DNA of 40,368 nt from Candidatus Gastranaerophilales bacterium (GCA_944326535.1 CALVEJ010000010.1:1-40368); one strand, 5' to 3'; positions 15,644 through 24,959 are shown, counted from the stretch's first letter. A program made the numbers and translations. The notes: generated by a model not told the origin, from the letters alone.

Positions 15644-15669
15644 CTATTTCAAGTAGAAATAGTTTTTTT
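15644..15669 (+). terminator. Possible plus-strand terminator hairpin
   Basis: CTATTTC (15644-15650) and GAAATAG (15656-15662) enclose AAGTA and are followed by seven T residues. It faces the wrong way for the minus-strand gene beside it and lies 330 bp past the last plus-strand gene, so its client transcript is unclear. Confidence 0.4.
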
Positions 15670-15779
15670 AGATATTTGTATATATTGTGTATATATTTCT
15701 TAACATTTGGAAATTAATTAAGCAATTTTTTTTTCAAAAAAAACTTTATATGAATATAGAGTCTTAGAGGAATAAATTT

Positions 15780-15983
15780 ATGAAGGAAAATGAATTGAAT
15801 ACAATTATGGGTGTAGTTTCAGACCCGGTTAAAAATGTATACGATATTACATCAAGAAAAAATCTTCAGGAAATTCAAAGAATTATCAGAATTTTCAAAA
15901 TTAATGAAGAGCAGAATATTAAAAACAAGAATTTTGCTATAAAAAATCTTGCAACTTTTAAACTTGTTTTGAGCAACAATTAG
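15780..15983 (+). CDS. Small basic hypothetical protein
   Basis: The family is not recognised. It has 67 residues, rich in Asn, Ile and Lys, probably helical, with no membrane segment. AGAGGA stands 8 bases before the ATG, which supports translation. Its last codon overlaps the stop of the converging coiled-coil gene by 4 bp. The upstream 200 bp are very AT-rich and may hold its promoter, but no clear boxes were chosen. Confidence 0.55.
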   Translation: MKENELNTIMGVVSDPVKNVYDITSRKNLQEIQRIIRIFKINEEQNIKNKNFAIKNLATFKLVLSNN

Positions 15984-18502
15984 TTTTCATCTGTATATTC
16001 ATCATCTTCATCAATGAAGTCAGTGATGATATCGACATTTTTTTCTATTTTTTTAAGCTGCTTTTCGATATTTGTAATCTTTTGTGCCAGCTTGTCATTT
16101 TCTGCAATCTTTTCATTAGCCATACTGACTTGTGCGGCAACATATTCCAAAAGTGATTTTATTTCTTTTGTTTCGTTTTGCTGTTCGACAAGTTTTTTCA
16201 GTCGTGTATCGGCATTTTCAATTCTTTCTGAGAGATTATTTTCGTCTTCTAAAAGCGTGCCTTTGATTTCATCAATTTCTGCTTTTATTTCTTCAAAAGA
16301 ACTGCTTGCTGTGTCAATCCATTCTGCAAGATACATAAAAGCTTCATTCAGAACTTTATCGGATTGCATCAATGATACTGTAGTTCTGTTAAGATTGTCT
16401 ATTTTCTTATCCAGATTACTCACAAAAGCTGAGTTATAGAACTCTTTGCTCTGTTTTTCAAATGATTTTATTAAAGAAGAGAAGTTTTCTATATTTGCTT
16501 TTAGTGTTTTGTTGATTTCATCTGATGAGAGAATCAGTTTATTTGTTCTTTTGCTGATGCTTGAAACATCTTCATTTAGGTTGGTAAATAAGGATTTTAC
16601 TTCTGCTATTTCTGCACTAAGCGGGCTGCTTTCAAGCTTTTCAAGTTTTGATTTAATCAGATTGAGTTTTGTTGTCAGGTCATTTCCTGCTTCAGTGTTT
16701 TGTTCATCTGTATTTACAAGAATTTTATGAAGATTTGTCAAATCAAGTCTGATTTTTGAAAGATCCGATTCTACATCAGGCAGCGTGTAGACATAATCCT
16801 TATCCTCTTTCAGTCCGCTTGTCAAAAGCTTGAAGCCCGAAATAAGTGTTTTTAGATCTTGATTTATATCAGTTTTTACAGCATTGTCGATTTCTTCCAG
16901 CAGTTTTAATATTTCGGTATCAGTACCGCCGGAAAGTTCTTGCAGCTTTTCTATTTCTTCTTTTATGTCTGAAATATTTGAAGAGATTTTTTCTTTTATA
17001 TCTTCGCTGCAGTTTAGTATATTTTCATTAATTTCATCTGCTTCTTCTTCAAAATTTATATTGTCTGCTATTTGTACAAGCTGTGTAACAAATTTTGTCT
17101 GAAGTGCATTCAGTGCGATATTAATTTGTTCTGTTTGTTCATTGAGTATAATTTCTGAAAGATCTTTTCTTAAATCTTCAATAGTTGTTGAAATTTCACT
17201 GATCTGGTTTGATGCAGCCATTGACTCTGTGTAAATTGTATCAGAGAGATTTCTTTTTAGGTTATCAATACTTGTATTGATTTGATTAATCTGCTCTGCA
17301 GCAGCGACACTTTCTGTAGAGATTGTATCTGTGATATCTTCTGTAATCTGGGATTGTATTGAATCAATTTTTTCGTTCAGTTGAGTTTTTAATGTATTAA
17401 TTTCTTCTGTAAATGTTTCTGTTTTGATAGCTGTATTTTTTACTTCAGAAACAGTATCTTTTATTGCCCAGATTTCTTCTTTCAGAACTTCCGTTCCCTG
17501 GAAGAACATTTTTTCCGTATAATTTTTGATATCTTGTATGTCACTAAAATCCAGTCTTTCCAGTAATTTTTGTTCAAGTTCCTGAATTAGCTCTTTGTTG
17601 TGATTTTTGATTTCTTCTTTGTTTTTTGCAGAATTTTCGAGAAGTTCTTCTTTTGTTGCTACATTTTTCAATGAATCAGAGATAAATACTGTTTTTGCAA
17701 GAACTTCGGCAACATCATCCTGCAAGTTTTTGAATTCTTCGTCATCAAAAATATTGCCAAGAACCTGTACAATTGTTGTGATATTATTATTTAAGACATC
17801 AATGTAAGAATCTGTTTCATGAATTTTGTTGATAATTCCGTCAACTTTTTCAGCAAGAAGGACTTTTGTATCCGCTTCATCAGCTTGAACTGTGTCAAGA
17901 AGTTCCTTCAGGCTGAGTGTAAGTTCGTTCAGCTCTTCAACTGTCTTTTTATTTTTATTTTCAATTGATTCATTGAGCTCTGTAATTAAGTTGATTTGTT
18001 TGTTAACATTTTCGTTGATAATTGTATTTTGTTCTTTAACAATAGCGAAATTTGATCTTGCTATTTCATTTGTTTCTTCCAGCGTTCCGAATTTTTCTAT
18101 ATGAGAAATTATTGAATTGAATGCTTCTTTTTGATTTTCGAGTTCTTCTGAGAAAAAGTGTATCTGGTTTTGAATTTTGTTAAATGCAGCAAGGAGTTCC
18201 GGGGTTTTTAAAGAATTGAGCAAGAGTTCGTTTATATTGTCAAATTCTCCTTTTATTGCATTAAATTTTCCGTCAACAATATTCTGGCGGTCTTGTATCA
18301 TATTTCTGATTTCAAGTGCAATCAGTCCTATTTTTTCAAAATTTTCACCGCCTGAAAAAACATCCATTTTTGTATTAATTTTTTCCAGTATCTGTGCGTA
18401 TGTAATACGGAAATTCTCATCGGAATTTTCTTTTTGTACTATTTTTTCGACGAGTGCATCTAATTTGTTTTGTATAATTTCTAAATAATTTATTTCTGAC
18501 AT
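15980..18502 (-). CDS. Long coiled-coil protein of unknown function
   Basis: This 840-residue, strongly acidic protein is almost wholly predicted coiled coil (Glu, Asn, Lys, Ile, Leu heptads). It has no signal peptide, membrane segment, Walker motif or other enzyme motif. An internal duplication of about 34 residues is seen near residues 400-460 (DTISTESVAAAEQINQI and DTIYTESMAASNQISEI). The tail is very acidic (FIDEDDEYTDEN). Such proteins act as filaments, spacers or cytoskeletal scaffolds. The lack of an ATPase head argues against SMC or RecN. It lies 94 bp downstream of pgi in the same direction and may share its transcript. Only weak GA-rich sequence precedes the start. Confidence 0.85.
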   Translation of the reverse strand: MSEINYLEIIQNKLDALVEKIVQKENSDENFRITYAQILEKINTKMDVFSGGENFEKIGLIALEIRNMIQDRQNIVDGKFNAIKGEFDNINELLLNSLKTPELLAAFNKIQNQIHFFSEELENQKEAFNSIISHIEKFGTLEETNEIARSNFAIVKEQNTIINENVNKQINLITELNESIENKNKKTVEELNELTLSLKELLDTVQADEADTKVLLAEKVDGIINKIHETDSYIDVLNNNITTIVQVLGNIFDDEEFKNLQDDVAEVLAKTVFISDSLKNVATKEELLENSAKNKEEIKNHNKELIQELEQKLLERLDFSDIQDIKNYTEKMFFQGTEVLKEEIWAIKDTVSEVKNTAIKTETFTEEINTLKTQLNEKIDSIQSQITEDITDTISTESVAAAEQINQINTSIDNLKRNLSDTIYTESMAASNQISEISTTIEDLRKDLSEIILNEQTEQINIALNALQTKFVTQLVQIADNINFEEEADEINENILNCSEDIKEKISSNISDIKEEIEKLQELSGGTDTEILKLLEEIDNAVKTDINQDLKTLISGFKLLTSGLKEDKDYVYTLPDVESDLSKIRLDLTNLHKILVNTDEQNTEAGNDLTTKLNLIKSKLEKLESSPLSAEIAEVKSLFTNLNEDVSSISKRTNKLILSSDEINKTLKANIENFSSLIKSFEKQSKEFYNSAFVSNLDKKIDNLNRTTVSLMQSDKVLNEAFMYLAEWIDTASSSFEEIKAEIDEIKGTLLEDENNLSERIENADTRLKKLVEQQNETKEIKSLLEYVAAQVSMANEKIAENDKLAQKITNIEKQLKKIEKNVDIITDFIDEDDEYTDEN

Positions 18503-18596
18503 TGAAAACTACTCTCTACTTAAAAAACTCCATCATTTATTTTATCAAATCAAAAACGCATGTATAAATATGTAACTTTATGTAACTTTAACGTTT

Positions 18597-19979
18597 TCAG
18601 GACATCTTTCTTTTCAAATCTTCTGCGGATTCTTCATATCCTGCTCTGCCCATAAGTGCATAGGTATAATTTTTTGCCTGTTCAACACCGGGCTGATTGT
18701 ATGTATTTATGTTGTATAACTCTCCTGCAATTGCCGTTTGTACTTCAAGCATATACAGAAGCTGTCCTATGTTGTATGCATCAACTTTGTCCAGATAGAT
18801 TGTTACGTTAGGGCGTTTGTAATCTGTAAGGGCAACTCTGGTTGCATTAGCCTCGGAGTTTATAAGGTCGTTGATTGTTTTTCCTCCAAGGTACCCGATT
18901 CCCGTAAAACCGAAAATTTTAGGTATTTCAAGTGTTGTGTCAAATTCTTTTACCCTTATAAAGTTTATAAGTTTATTATTCGGTCCTTCGTTGTAAAGCT
19001 GAATTTGTGAGTGCTGGTCTGTTGCACCGAGTGCTTTAACCGGTGTAGGTCCTATGTTAACTCTATTGCCGTTGTTGTCGTTTTCTTTTCCGAGACTTTC
19101 CGCCCATAACTGTGCAAACCAATCTGATATATATTTTAGTCTGCTTGAGTATGGCATCATAACAGTAATGTTTTTGCCCTTCTGTGTATCCATAAGATAG
19201 TGTATCAAAGCATTTTGAGCGGCAATATTATGTCTTATGTCCGTATTTTTTAAGGCAAGATCCATATCTTTTACGCCCTGCATAAGCTCTTCAATATTTA
19301 TATCAACCAGCGCAAACGGCAGCAAACCGACTGCAGAAAAGACGGAAAAACGTCCTCCTACATCATCAGGTATAACAAAGGTTTTGTATCCTTCTTCGTT
19401 TGAAATTTGTCTCAGAATACCTACATTTTGGTCTGTAGTTGCGACAATATTCCTTATATAATTGTCTCCGAGTTCTTTCTCCAGCCTGTCTTTTATAATC
19501 ATAAACTGGGACATTGTTTCCGCTGTTGAACCGGATTTTGTTATTACATTTACAAGTGTCTTTTTCAAATCGAGAATGTCAAGCAATGCATTCATTTGAT
19601 CAGGATCTATGTTGTCGAGAAAGAAAATTCTCGGTAGATTGTCTCTTTGTTCTTCTGTTAAAAGATTCCAATATGGCTTTAATAGTGCTTCACAAACAGC
19701 GCAGCCTCCAAGTGCGGAGCCGCCTATTCCCAGAACCAGAATATTTTCAAATCTGCCTTTAATCATTGCGGCATATTCTTTTACCAGCCATACTGTTTCT
19801 TCGCTGTATCCTAGATTTAACCATTGGAGCCACTGTCCGGGTTTGTCTTTGCGGGAGTTCAGGTCATTTATTATTTTGGCGATTTTTTCGTTGTAATTGT
19901 TAAATTCGGCATCGAGATTTAACCCGTTTTCTTCACCAAGAATTTCGGCTCTGACATTTCTGTAGTCAAACTCTAGCAT
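18597..19979 (-). CDS. pgi: Glucose-6-phosphate isomerase
   Basis: This enzyme interconverts glucose 6-phosphate and fructose 6-phosphate in glycolysis and gluconeogenesis. The 460-residue form matches the shorter bacterial class. Both family signatures are visible: GGRFSVFSAVGLLPFAL, and NINTYNQPGVEQAKNY with the Lys near the C-terminus. VLGIGGSALGG and TKSGSTAETMSQF bind the sugar phosphate. The reading frame extends 22 codons further upstream (to 20045), but the ATG at 19979 has AGGAGA at ideal spacing and starts MLEFDYRN, so it is preferred. A long coiled-coil gene follows; no other glycolysis gene is adjacent. Confidence 0.95.
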   Translation of the reverse strand: MLEFDYRNVRAEILGEENGLNLDAEFNNYNEKIAKIINDLNSRKDKPGQWLQWLNLGYSEETVWLVKEYAAMIKGRFENILVLGIGGSALGGCAVCEALLKPYWNLLTEEQRDNLPRIFFLDNIDPDQMNALLDILDLKKTLVNVITKSGSTAETMSQFMIIKDRLEKELGDNYIRNIVATTDQNVGILRQISNEEGYKTFVIPDDVGGRFSVFSAVGLLPFALVDINIEELMQGVKDMDLALKNTDIRHNIAAQNALIHYLMDTQKGKNITVMMPYSSRLKYISDWFAQLWAESLGKENDNNGNRVNIGPTPVKALGATDQHSQIQLYNEGPNNKLINFIRVKEFDTTLEIPKIFGFTGIGYLGGKTINDLINSEANATRVALTDYKRPNVTIYLDKVDAYNIGQLLYMLEVQTAIAGELYNINTYNQPGVEQAKNYTYALMGRAGYEESAEDLKRKMS

Positions 19980-20245
19980 CTGTGTCTCCTCTGATTGTAA
20001 AAATATATAAAATTTATACCTTATGTCTATTGTACCTGCTGACATTTAAATTGATAGTGTTGAGTATAAAATATTAACTAAAATTTACTCTAAAATATTT
20101 GTTATTCTTGAAAATAGGGATGATTTTTCCATATTTTATCTTAATATTTCTTAATAGAAATTCCTCTTTCGGTCAATTTTGATATCTCGATTGTTTTTAT
20201 AAATGTGTAAGGTTAGATTAAATTTTCTAGGTTGGAGATTAGGTT

Positions 20246-21319
20246 ATGTATTTTGACGATTACAGCACAAGTTTTCAAAGTTTATACGGTCCGATGTATA
20301 ATTTGCAAACAAATTATTCTGCATATTCTATGCCATATGCCGGCGGTGCTTATGCAGGCGGTATGTTTCCATATATGGGCGGTGCTTACAACGGCTCATT
20401 GACAAATGTACCTGTCGGACAGTTTGGCGCTGATCAATTGGTCAGAAATGATGAAACCAGAAATAATTATTATGCAGCTCCGATAGCTCCTCATAAGAAA
20501 AAAGATGAGCTGCCGACAATCCTCGGAATAATTGGTACTGCATTGGGTACTGCCGCTATGGCATTGGCTTTGGCTAAGGGCAGAGGTAAAAAGGTTCCAA
20601 AACCTGTACCTCCGAAACCTCCGGTACCTCCAACACCGGTACCTCCAAAACCGCTACCGCCAACACCGGTACCACCGAAACCGGTGCCACCAACTCCGGT
20701 ACCTCCAACACCGGTACCTCCAACACCGGTACCTCCAACTCCAGTACCACCGAAACCGGTGCCACCAACTCCGGTGCCGCCAACCATTTCCGGCTATTTG
20801 CCTGCGGCAACAACATCTAGCGTAAAAGCTTTGCCTGCAGCAACTACTCCGGTAAAGGGATTGCTTCCGGCACATACTCCGTCAGCAACTACATCTAGTG
20901 TAAACTACGGTTCAACAGTTATACTTCCGTCTTCAGGATCTGTATACAATATGCCGGCTGGTACTACAAAAGTTGCTGGTGCTCTTCCTCAAACGACAAC
21001 ACCTGTAGCAGGTTTACTTCCGGCGCATACTCCGGCAACTCCAGTAAATACTCAAACACCGGCTTTGCCTCCAATAGGTGATCTTGTATACGGAACAAAA
21101 AACAGATTTCCTGGTGTAACAAATTATCAAAACTTTGGTGATGATTTGCTCACAAAAATAAACAGTGATTATTCTGTATTGAAACATCCTGAAAAACTTA
21201 ATGGTGAAATTGTATGGACAACACATACTCCCAAAACATACAGCGATGCCCACAGCATTGGCGCTAATGCAAAAGGCGCAGATAAACTGGCTGCATTGTA
21301 TGAATCATTACAGAAATAA
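20246..21319 (+). CDS. Proline-rich single-pass membrane protein of unknown function
   Basis: This 357-residue protein has three parts. Residues 1-85 are Tyr/Gly/Ala-rich and low complexity (AGGAYAGGMFPYMGGAY). One membrane helix lies at about 90-110 (Ile/Gly/Ala-rich), followed by KGRGKK. Residues 117-180 are a PPTPV/PPKPV repeat. The rest holds repeats of LPAATT and GLLPAHTP and a folded-looking end from about residue 285 (FPGVTNYQNFGDDLLTKIN). Lys/Arg after the helix suggests that the proline-rich part may be cytoplasmic, by the positive-inside rule. TonB also has a Pro-rich stalk, but the TonB C-terminal domain is not seen. GGAG stands before the ATG, and a strong terminator follows. Confidence 0.75.
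   Translation: MYFDDYSTSFQSLYGPMYNLQTNYSAYSMPYAGGAYAGGMFPYMGGAYNGSLTNVPVGQFGADQLVRNDETRNNYYAAPIAPHKKKDELPTILGIIGTALGTAAMALALAKGRGKKVPKPVPPKPPVPPTPVPPKPLPPTPVPPKPVPPTPVPPTPVPPTPVPPTPVPPKPVPPTPVPPTISGYLPAATTSSVKALPAATTPVKGLLPAHTPSATTSSVNYGSTVILPSSGSVYNMPAGTTKVAGALPQTTTPVAGLLPAHTPATPVNTQTPALPPIGDLVYGTKNRFPGVTNYQNFGDDLLTKINSDYSVLKHPEKLNGEIVWTTHTPKTYSDAHSIGANAKGADKLAALYESLQK
20594..20785 (+). repeat. Pro-rich coding repeat (15-bp units, PPTPV/PPKPV)
   Basis: Tandem units such as CCAACACCGGTACCT encode five residues each, about a dozen in a row with T/K alternation. The GC content is far above that of the surroundings. The antisense frame gives a Gly-Thr-Gly-Val shadow without gene support. Confidence 0.85.
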
Positions 21320-21404
21320 TATGATAAATAAATAATACTTGTAGTCTTGTTACTGCATAAATATCTATTATAAACCGATTTTATATTTTTCTAATTTTCC
21401 AAAA

Positions 21405-21463
21405 CTAAAACCTAACCAATTCCCCTCCTTTTTAAGGCGGGTTTTTTTTTGATTAGGTTTTAG
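21405..21463. terminator. Bidirectional terminator between converging genes
   Basis: An outer stem CTAAAACCTAA (21405-21415) / TTAGGTTTTAG (21453-21463) encloses an inner stem CCCTCCTT/AAGGCGGG followed by nine T residues on the plus strand. It serves the proline-rich gene (plus); the outer stem followed by TTTTGG on the minus strand can serve the 456-residue gene. Confidence 0.8.
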
Positions 21464-21476
21464 AAAAATCAGATAT

Positions 21477-22847
21477 TTAGCTTGCAGCTTTTGCTTTCTT
21501 TTTGTTTTCAATTCTTTCACTGATACTGTTTGCAAGAGGTGTTGCAAATACCGGTGAAATGAATCTGTATATCATTGCAAAAATCATCAGGGATTTTGCG
21601 ATTTTGAAACCGTTCATCAATGTAGACAATTTTGTATCGTTGTTTGATACAAGTTTTATTGCATTTGTCATACTTTGTTTGTTGAAAATTTCTGTCAACT
21701 GCTTGCTGTTAGCTTTTGATTTCATGAAAATTTCTTTTGCTTTATCCGCTTTATCAATTGTTATTCCTTTAGCATCAGTAAGCTTCTTAGGCAGTTGTGA
21801 GATTTGTTCAAATATATTTTTTACAGTATCATCAGCACTGCCGGTTTTTACAAGCTTTTTGAGTTTTGCTTCTATACCTTTGTTGTATTCAAACATTTTG
21901 TCAAGAATACCGAAAGATTCGTTTAATTGGTTTACTCTTAAAACATTTTCAAGATAAGATTTGTTTCCTTTTAACTTTTCAAAGACTCTTTTTGTTTCTT
22001 TATCTGTAATTGCTGATAAGTCAACTGTTTCAATATATTTTGAACCGAGATCTTTGTAAACATCTCTGAGTGTTTTGCTGGAGTTTATTTCATTAAGGAA
22101 CAGTTCTTTCGCTTTTTCTATTTTTCCGATTTGAGCACCGTTTTTAGATACGTTTGTTTCTTGTAGTTTTTCAATTTTTTCAATCAGATTTTTTGCAATA
22201 TTATCTGTATCTTGTTTATTTAATAAGTTCTTTAAATGTTCTTCTGTATTTGTATTTGATTTAAAAAGCTCATCTGTGACAAACTTGTTAATCTTTTCTA
22301 TAACAGCTTTTTCTCCTTTTATGTCATTTGCTCTTCGTTTTACAGTCTGGAGGTATTCCGGGTTGTCATAGAGTTTCACAAACATTTCTCTTGTTTTTGG
22401 ATCAGAAATATTTGCAATATCAAATTTTTCTTTGAAATTGGCGATGTGTTTGTCAAGATAATTGTCCAGTGTGTATGCACCAATTGTAGATAGTGCGCAA
22501 ACAGCTCCCTGGTTTACAATCAACGGCATTTTTTGATCTTTTTCAATCTTTTTGGATCTTGCTGTATCAAGCATATAAAAACTTGAAAGCACCACGCCGA
22601 CAAATGCTGCCAAATGCTGCTGGTAGTTTCTGTCTTTCAAAAAGTCTACAAGTTTTTGAACAGGTCTTGTTGCACCAAGTGCACCCATTCCTTTTGCCAG
22701 TCCGTCAGTTAATCCGTTCATAGGATTGATGCCGAATGACACTTGATCCTGCTTTAAAGGAGTGGATTTCATAGTGTTTTTTCTGTTTTTTAACAGATTA
22801 TTTTGAGAATATGTATTATATTTTGAAGTATATGGTTGTATCTGCAT
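21477..22847 (-). CDS. FG-motif membrane protein with inserted helical domain
   Basis: The family is not named by me. This 456-residue protein has an N-terminal tail that is Asn/Lys/Tyr-rich and unstructured, then a VSFG motif (36-39). A membrane hairpin follows at about 79-94 and 108-126. Residues 135-400 form a Lys/Glu/Leu-rich helical region, and a further hydrophobic segment lies near 415-437 (SLMIFAMIYRFISPVF). The VSFG tail, the hairpin and the last segment line up in order and spacing with the next upstream gene product, so the two are probable paralogues; the helical region is the extra piece. Its ATG overlaps the upstream stop (TAATG), so the pair is translationally coupled. Confidence 0.78.
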   Translation of the reverse strand: MQIQPYTSKYNTYSQNNLLKNRKNTMKSTPLKQDQVSFGINPMNGLTDGLAKGMGALGATRPVQKLVDFLKDRNYQQHLAAFVGVVLSSFYMLDTARSKKIEKDQKMPLIVNQGAVCALSTIGAYTLDNYLDKHIANFKEKFDIANISDPKTREMFVKLYDNPEYLQTVKRRANDIKGEKAVIEKINKFVTDELFKSNTNTEEHLKNLLNKQDTDNIAKNLIEKIEKLQETNVSKNGAQIGKIEKAKELFLNEINSSKTLRDVYKDLGSKYIETVDLSAITDKETKRVFEKLKGNKSYLENVLRVNQLNESFGILDKMFEYNKGIEAKLKKLVKTGSADDTVKNIFEQISQLPKKLTDAKGITIDKADKAKEIFMKSKANSKQLTEIFNKQSMTNAIKLVSNNDTKLSTLMNGFKIAKSLMIFAMIYRFISPVFATPLANSISERIENKKKAKAAS

Positions 22848-23716
22848 TATTTCATCACTCCTGTAAAGTTTTGGAATACTTTATTTGCATTTGCACTGCT
22901 GCTGTTATTTTTAAAGTTTATAAATGCAAATTTGTATGTGGGGTCATTTTTTAATTCTTCTGTGGTAGCCGGAGGTGTTTTTGATCCGAATATTTTGTTC
23001 AATATGTATTTATCAATATAAGGAATCATTGCAATTGTAATAGCGGATCTGATAGAGGCTGTGATAACCTGAGGAACATAGTTGCATAGCATTGTGAATG
23101 TTTGAAATCTCTTTGATGCCGCCATTTTCTTTGTTCCGTTATAAGTAAAGAATTTTTCCGCCTTTTGTGCATATTTTTCAGGGTTGCTTCTGATTTTGTC
23201 CAATCCTTTTTTGATAGGTGAATATATAACAACTGCAAAGACATATCCTATAATGCCTGATGAGATTGAGTGAGAAGCTGCTTTTTTGTTTTTCTCTTTG
23301 TTGTGCTCGTTAGCCTGAGCCATAATTGCTGCAGGTCTCAATCCGCAGGTAATCAATAATGCAAACAGTGCGTCAAAGACTGTTTGGTTTGAATCTGCCA
23401 TTTTTAAAAATTTATGAAGCAAATTGCTTTGTGCAAATTTCCAGGTATTTGTGGATTTAATACCATTTGAAACGGCAGAAACAGGAAGACCGCCAAAATT
23501 CACATTTTTGGCGGTCTTCTTATTCATTGTCACATTATTATTCTTTCTAATCACAGCACAGTCAAGAACATCATAGTCTTTCATGTCTGAACACATCTTG
23601 AACCCAGAATGCTCCTGTCCCAAATGGTACGCTTGTACGGAATTTGTTTCCGAACCAAATGACGATGCGTTTTGCAAACGTCCGATAGGTGAGTGTGTTG
23701 TTTGTATTTTCAGCAT
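22847..23716 (-). CDS. FG-motif membrane protein, coupled to the downstream paralogue
   Basis: This 289-residue protein is of unrecognised family. The tail (1-70) is low in structure, VNFGG is at 72-76, a membrane hairpin lies at about 113-131 and 152-168, and a further hydrophobic segment at about 212-235 precedes a polar end. The frame can be extended to 23800, but the ATG at 23716 has an AGAAG before it and avoids a likely promoter at about 23800, so it is preferred. It shares layout with the following gene (KFLK before the hairpin, a KEKNKK linker between the two helices, IPYIDKYI at the last segment) and overlaps it as TAATG. This suggests that the two work as a membrane complex. Confidence 0.75.
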   Translation of the reverse strand: MLKIQTTHSPIGRLQNASSFGSETNSVQAYHLGQEHSGFKMCSDMKDYDVLDCAVIRKNNNVTMNKKTAKNVNFGGLPVSAVSNGIKSTNTWKFAQSNLLHKFLKMADSNQTVFDALFALLITCGLRPAAIMAQANEHNKEKNKKAASHSISSGIIGYVFAVVIYSPIKKGLDKIRSNPEKYAQKAEKFFTYNGTKKMAASKRFQTFTMLCNYVPQVITASIRSAITIAMIPYIDKYILNKIFGSKTPPATTEELKNDPTYKFAFINFKNNSSSANANKVFQNFTGVMK

Positions 23717-23921
23717 AGTCTTCTTTTCTTTTAAACTTGGGTGATTACTTAAATTCTTCACACTTGGTAAAAGTTGAAAGATTTTATTATTTGCTAGCAT
23801 AACATATAATGTTTACAATTCAATACAAAATTTGTACCAGAAATTTTGAGCATGGTTTAAAAACCAGTATAATTAGTGTATTTTAGACAACAATTATTTT
23901 TTAGTAAAACTTAACATTTTT

Positions 23922-24959
23922 TTATGGAGTTAACAAAACTTTTATAGCTTCGCCCGCTTCGTGAGCCAGCAGTGCTTCTTTTGCCATAGAAAGAGGCATT
24001 TGTTTTGTGATAAGTTTTGTAACATCTACATGCCCGTCTGCTATCAAATCCAGTGCCTGTCTGAAATATTGAGGTGTATGGTGAAAAACACTTACTACTT
24101 TTATTTCATCATAGTGCAGTTTTTTTGTATCGATGTTGACGGTTGTTCCTGATTTACATCCGCCAAAGAGATGTACTGTTCCCCCTTTGCGGACAAGTTC
24201 AAACATTTTTTCCCAGGTTTCGGGCAATCCTACACATTCAACTGCAACGTCGAGACCTCTTTCTCCTTCCGTAAAAGAACGGAATATTTTTTCGGGATGC
24301 CGGTATTTTTTTAGGTCAACTACTTCATCACAATGTGCAAATTCTTCTGCCATTTTGAGTTTAAGCGGGTTTCTTCCTGCTGCAATTACCTTGGCTCCTT
24401 TGAGCTTTGCAAGCCTTGCAAACATCAATCCTATAGGTCCGATGCCGTAAATACCGACTGTGTCGCCGGGCTGGATGTTTGTTCTTTCTATTCCATGTAC
24501 AACATTTGCCAGAGGTTCTGCAAATGCTGCCTGTTCAAACCCTAAACCGGTTGGGATTTTTAACAGGTTTTTTTCAACAATTCTTTGGGGAACCGTAATG
24601 AATTCTGCATATGCACCATTTAACAGGTCAAGGTTTTCACATAAATTGTATTGCTTTTTCAAACAGAAAAAGCATTTTCCGCACGGTGCAGAATTGGCTG
24701 CTACAACCCGGTCTCCAGGTTTAAATCCGACTACATTTGCCCCTGCTTTTTCAACAATACCTGCAAACTCATGCCCGAATCCGGACGGAGTTCTCTTTAT
24801 CAATACAGGGTGACCTCTTCTGTATGTTTTTACATCTGTACCGCAGGTAAGTGCAGCCTGAATTCTGACAAGCACTTCGCTGTCGTTAGGTTCTTTTACA
24901 TCTACCTCTTCATATCTTATATCCTGAGGCGCATAGTATCTTATTGCTTTCATTTTCAT
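23922..24959 (-). CDS. Zinc-dependent medium-chain alcohol/polyol dehydrogenase
   Basis: This 345-residue MDR enzyme has the catalytic zinc site C39 (ALTCGTD) and HE (GFGHEFAG), structural zinc CGKCFFCLKKQYNLC, and a Rossmann GIGPIG near 175. An Arg after the beta strand at AAGRNPLK may favour NADP, which is inference. The nearest characterised relatives by pattern are sorbitol and threonine dehydrogenases; the substrate cannot be fixed. It starts directly after the stop of a second dehydrogenase of the same family (TAAATG), so both come from one mRNA. Confidence 0.9.
   Translation of the reverse strand: MKMKAIRYYAPQDIRYEEVDVKEPNDSEVLVRIQAALTCGTDVKTYRRGHPVLIKRTPSGFGHEFAGIVEKAGANVVGFKPGDRVVAANSAPCGKCFFCLKKQYNLCENLDLLNGAYAEFITVPQRIVEKNLLKIPTGLGFEQAAFAEPLANVVHGIERTNIQPGDTVGIYGIGPIGLMFARLAKLKGAKVIAAGRNPLKLKMAEEFAHCDEVVDLKKYRHPEKIFRSFTEGERGLDVAVECVGLPETWEKMFELVRKGGTVHLFGGCKSGTTVNIDTKKLHYDEIKVVSVFHHTPQYFRQALDLIADGHVDVTKLITKQMPLSMAKEALLAHEAGEAIKVLLTP

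Noticed and set aside
15644-15669. Single repeat resembling a CRISPR type V direct repeat (CTATTTC hairpin)
   Set aside because: Only one copy, no spacers and no cas genes; the stem differs from the Cas12a TCTAC/GTAGA stem. It reads better as a terminator hairpin.
16014-18488. Serine/phenylalanine-rich plus-strand frames over the coiled-coil gene
   Set aside because: These are the usual antisense shadow of a Glu/Lys/Asn-rich coiled coil.
20491-20825. Antisense and frame-shifted open frames (Gly-Thr-Gly-Val and Leu/Arg-rich) over the proline-rich gene
   Set aside because: They are by-products of the 15-bp coding repeat; the plus-strand frame has a ribosome site, a terminator and a sensible protein.
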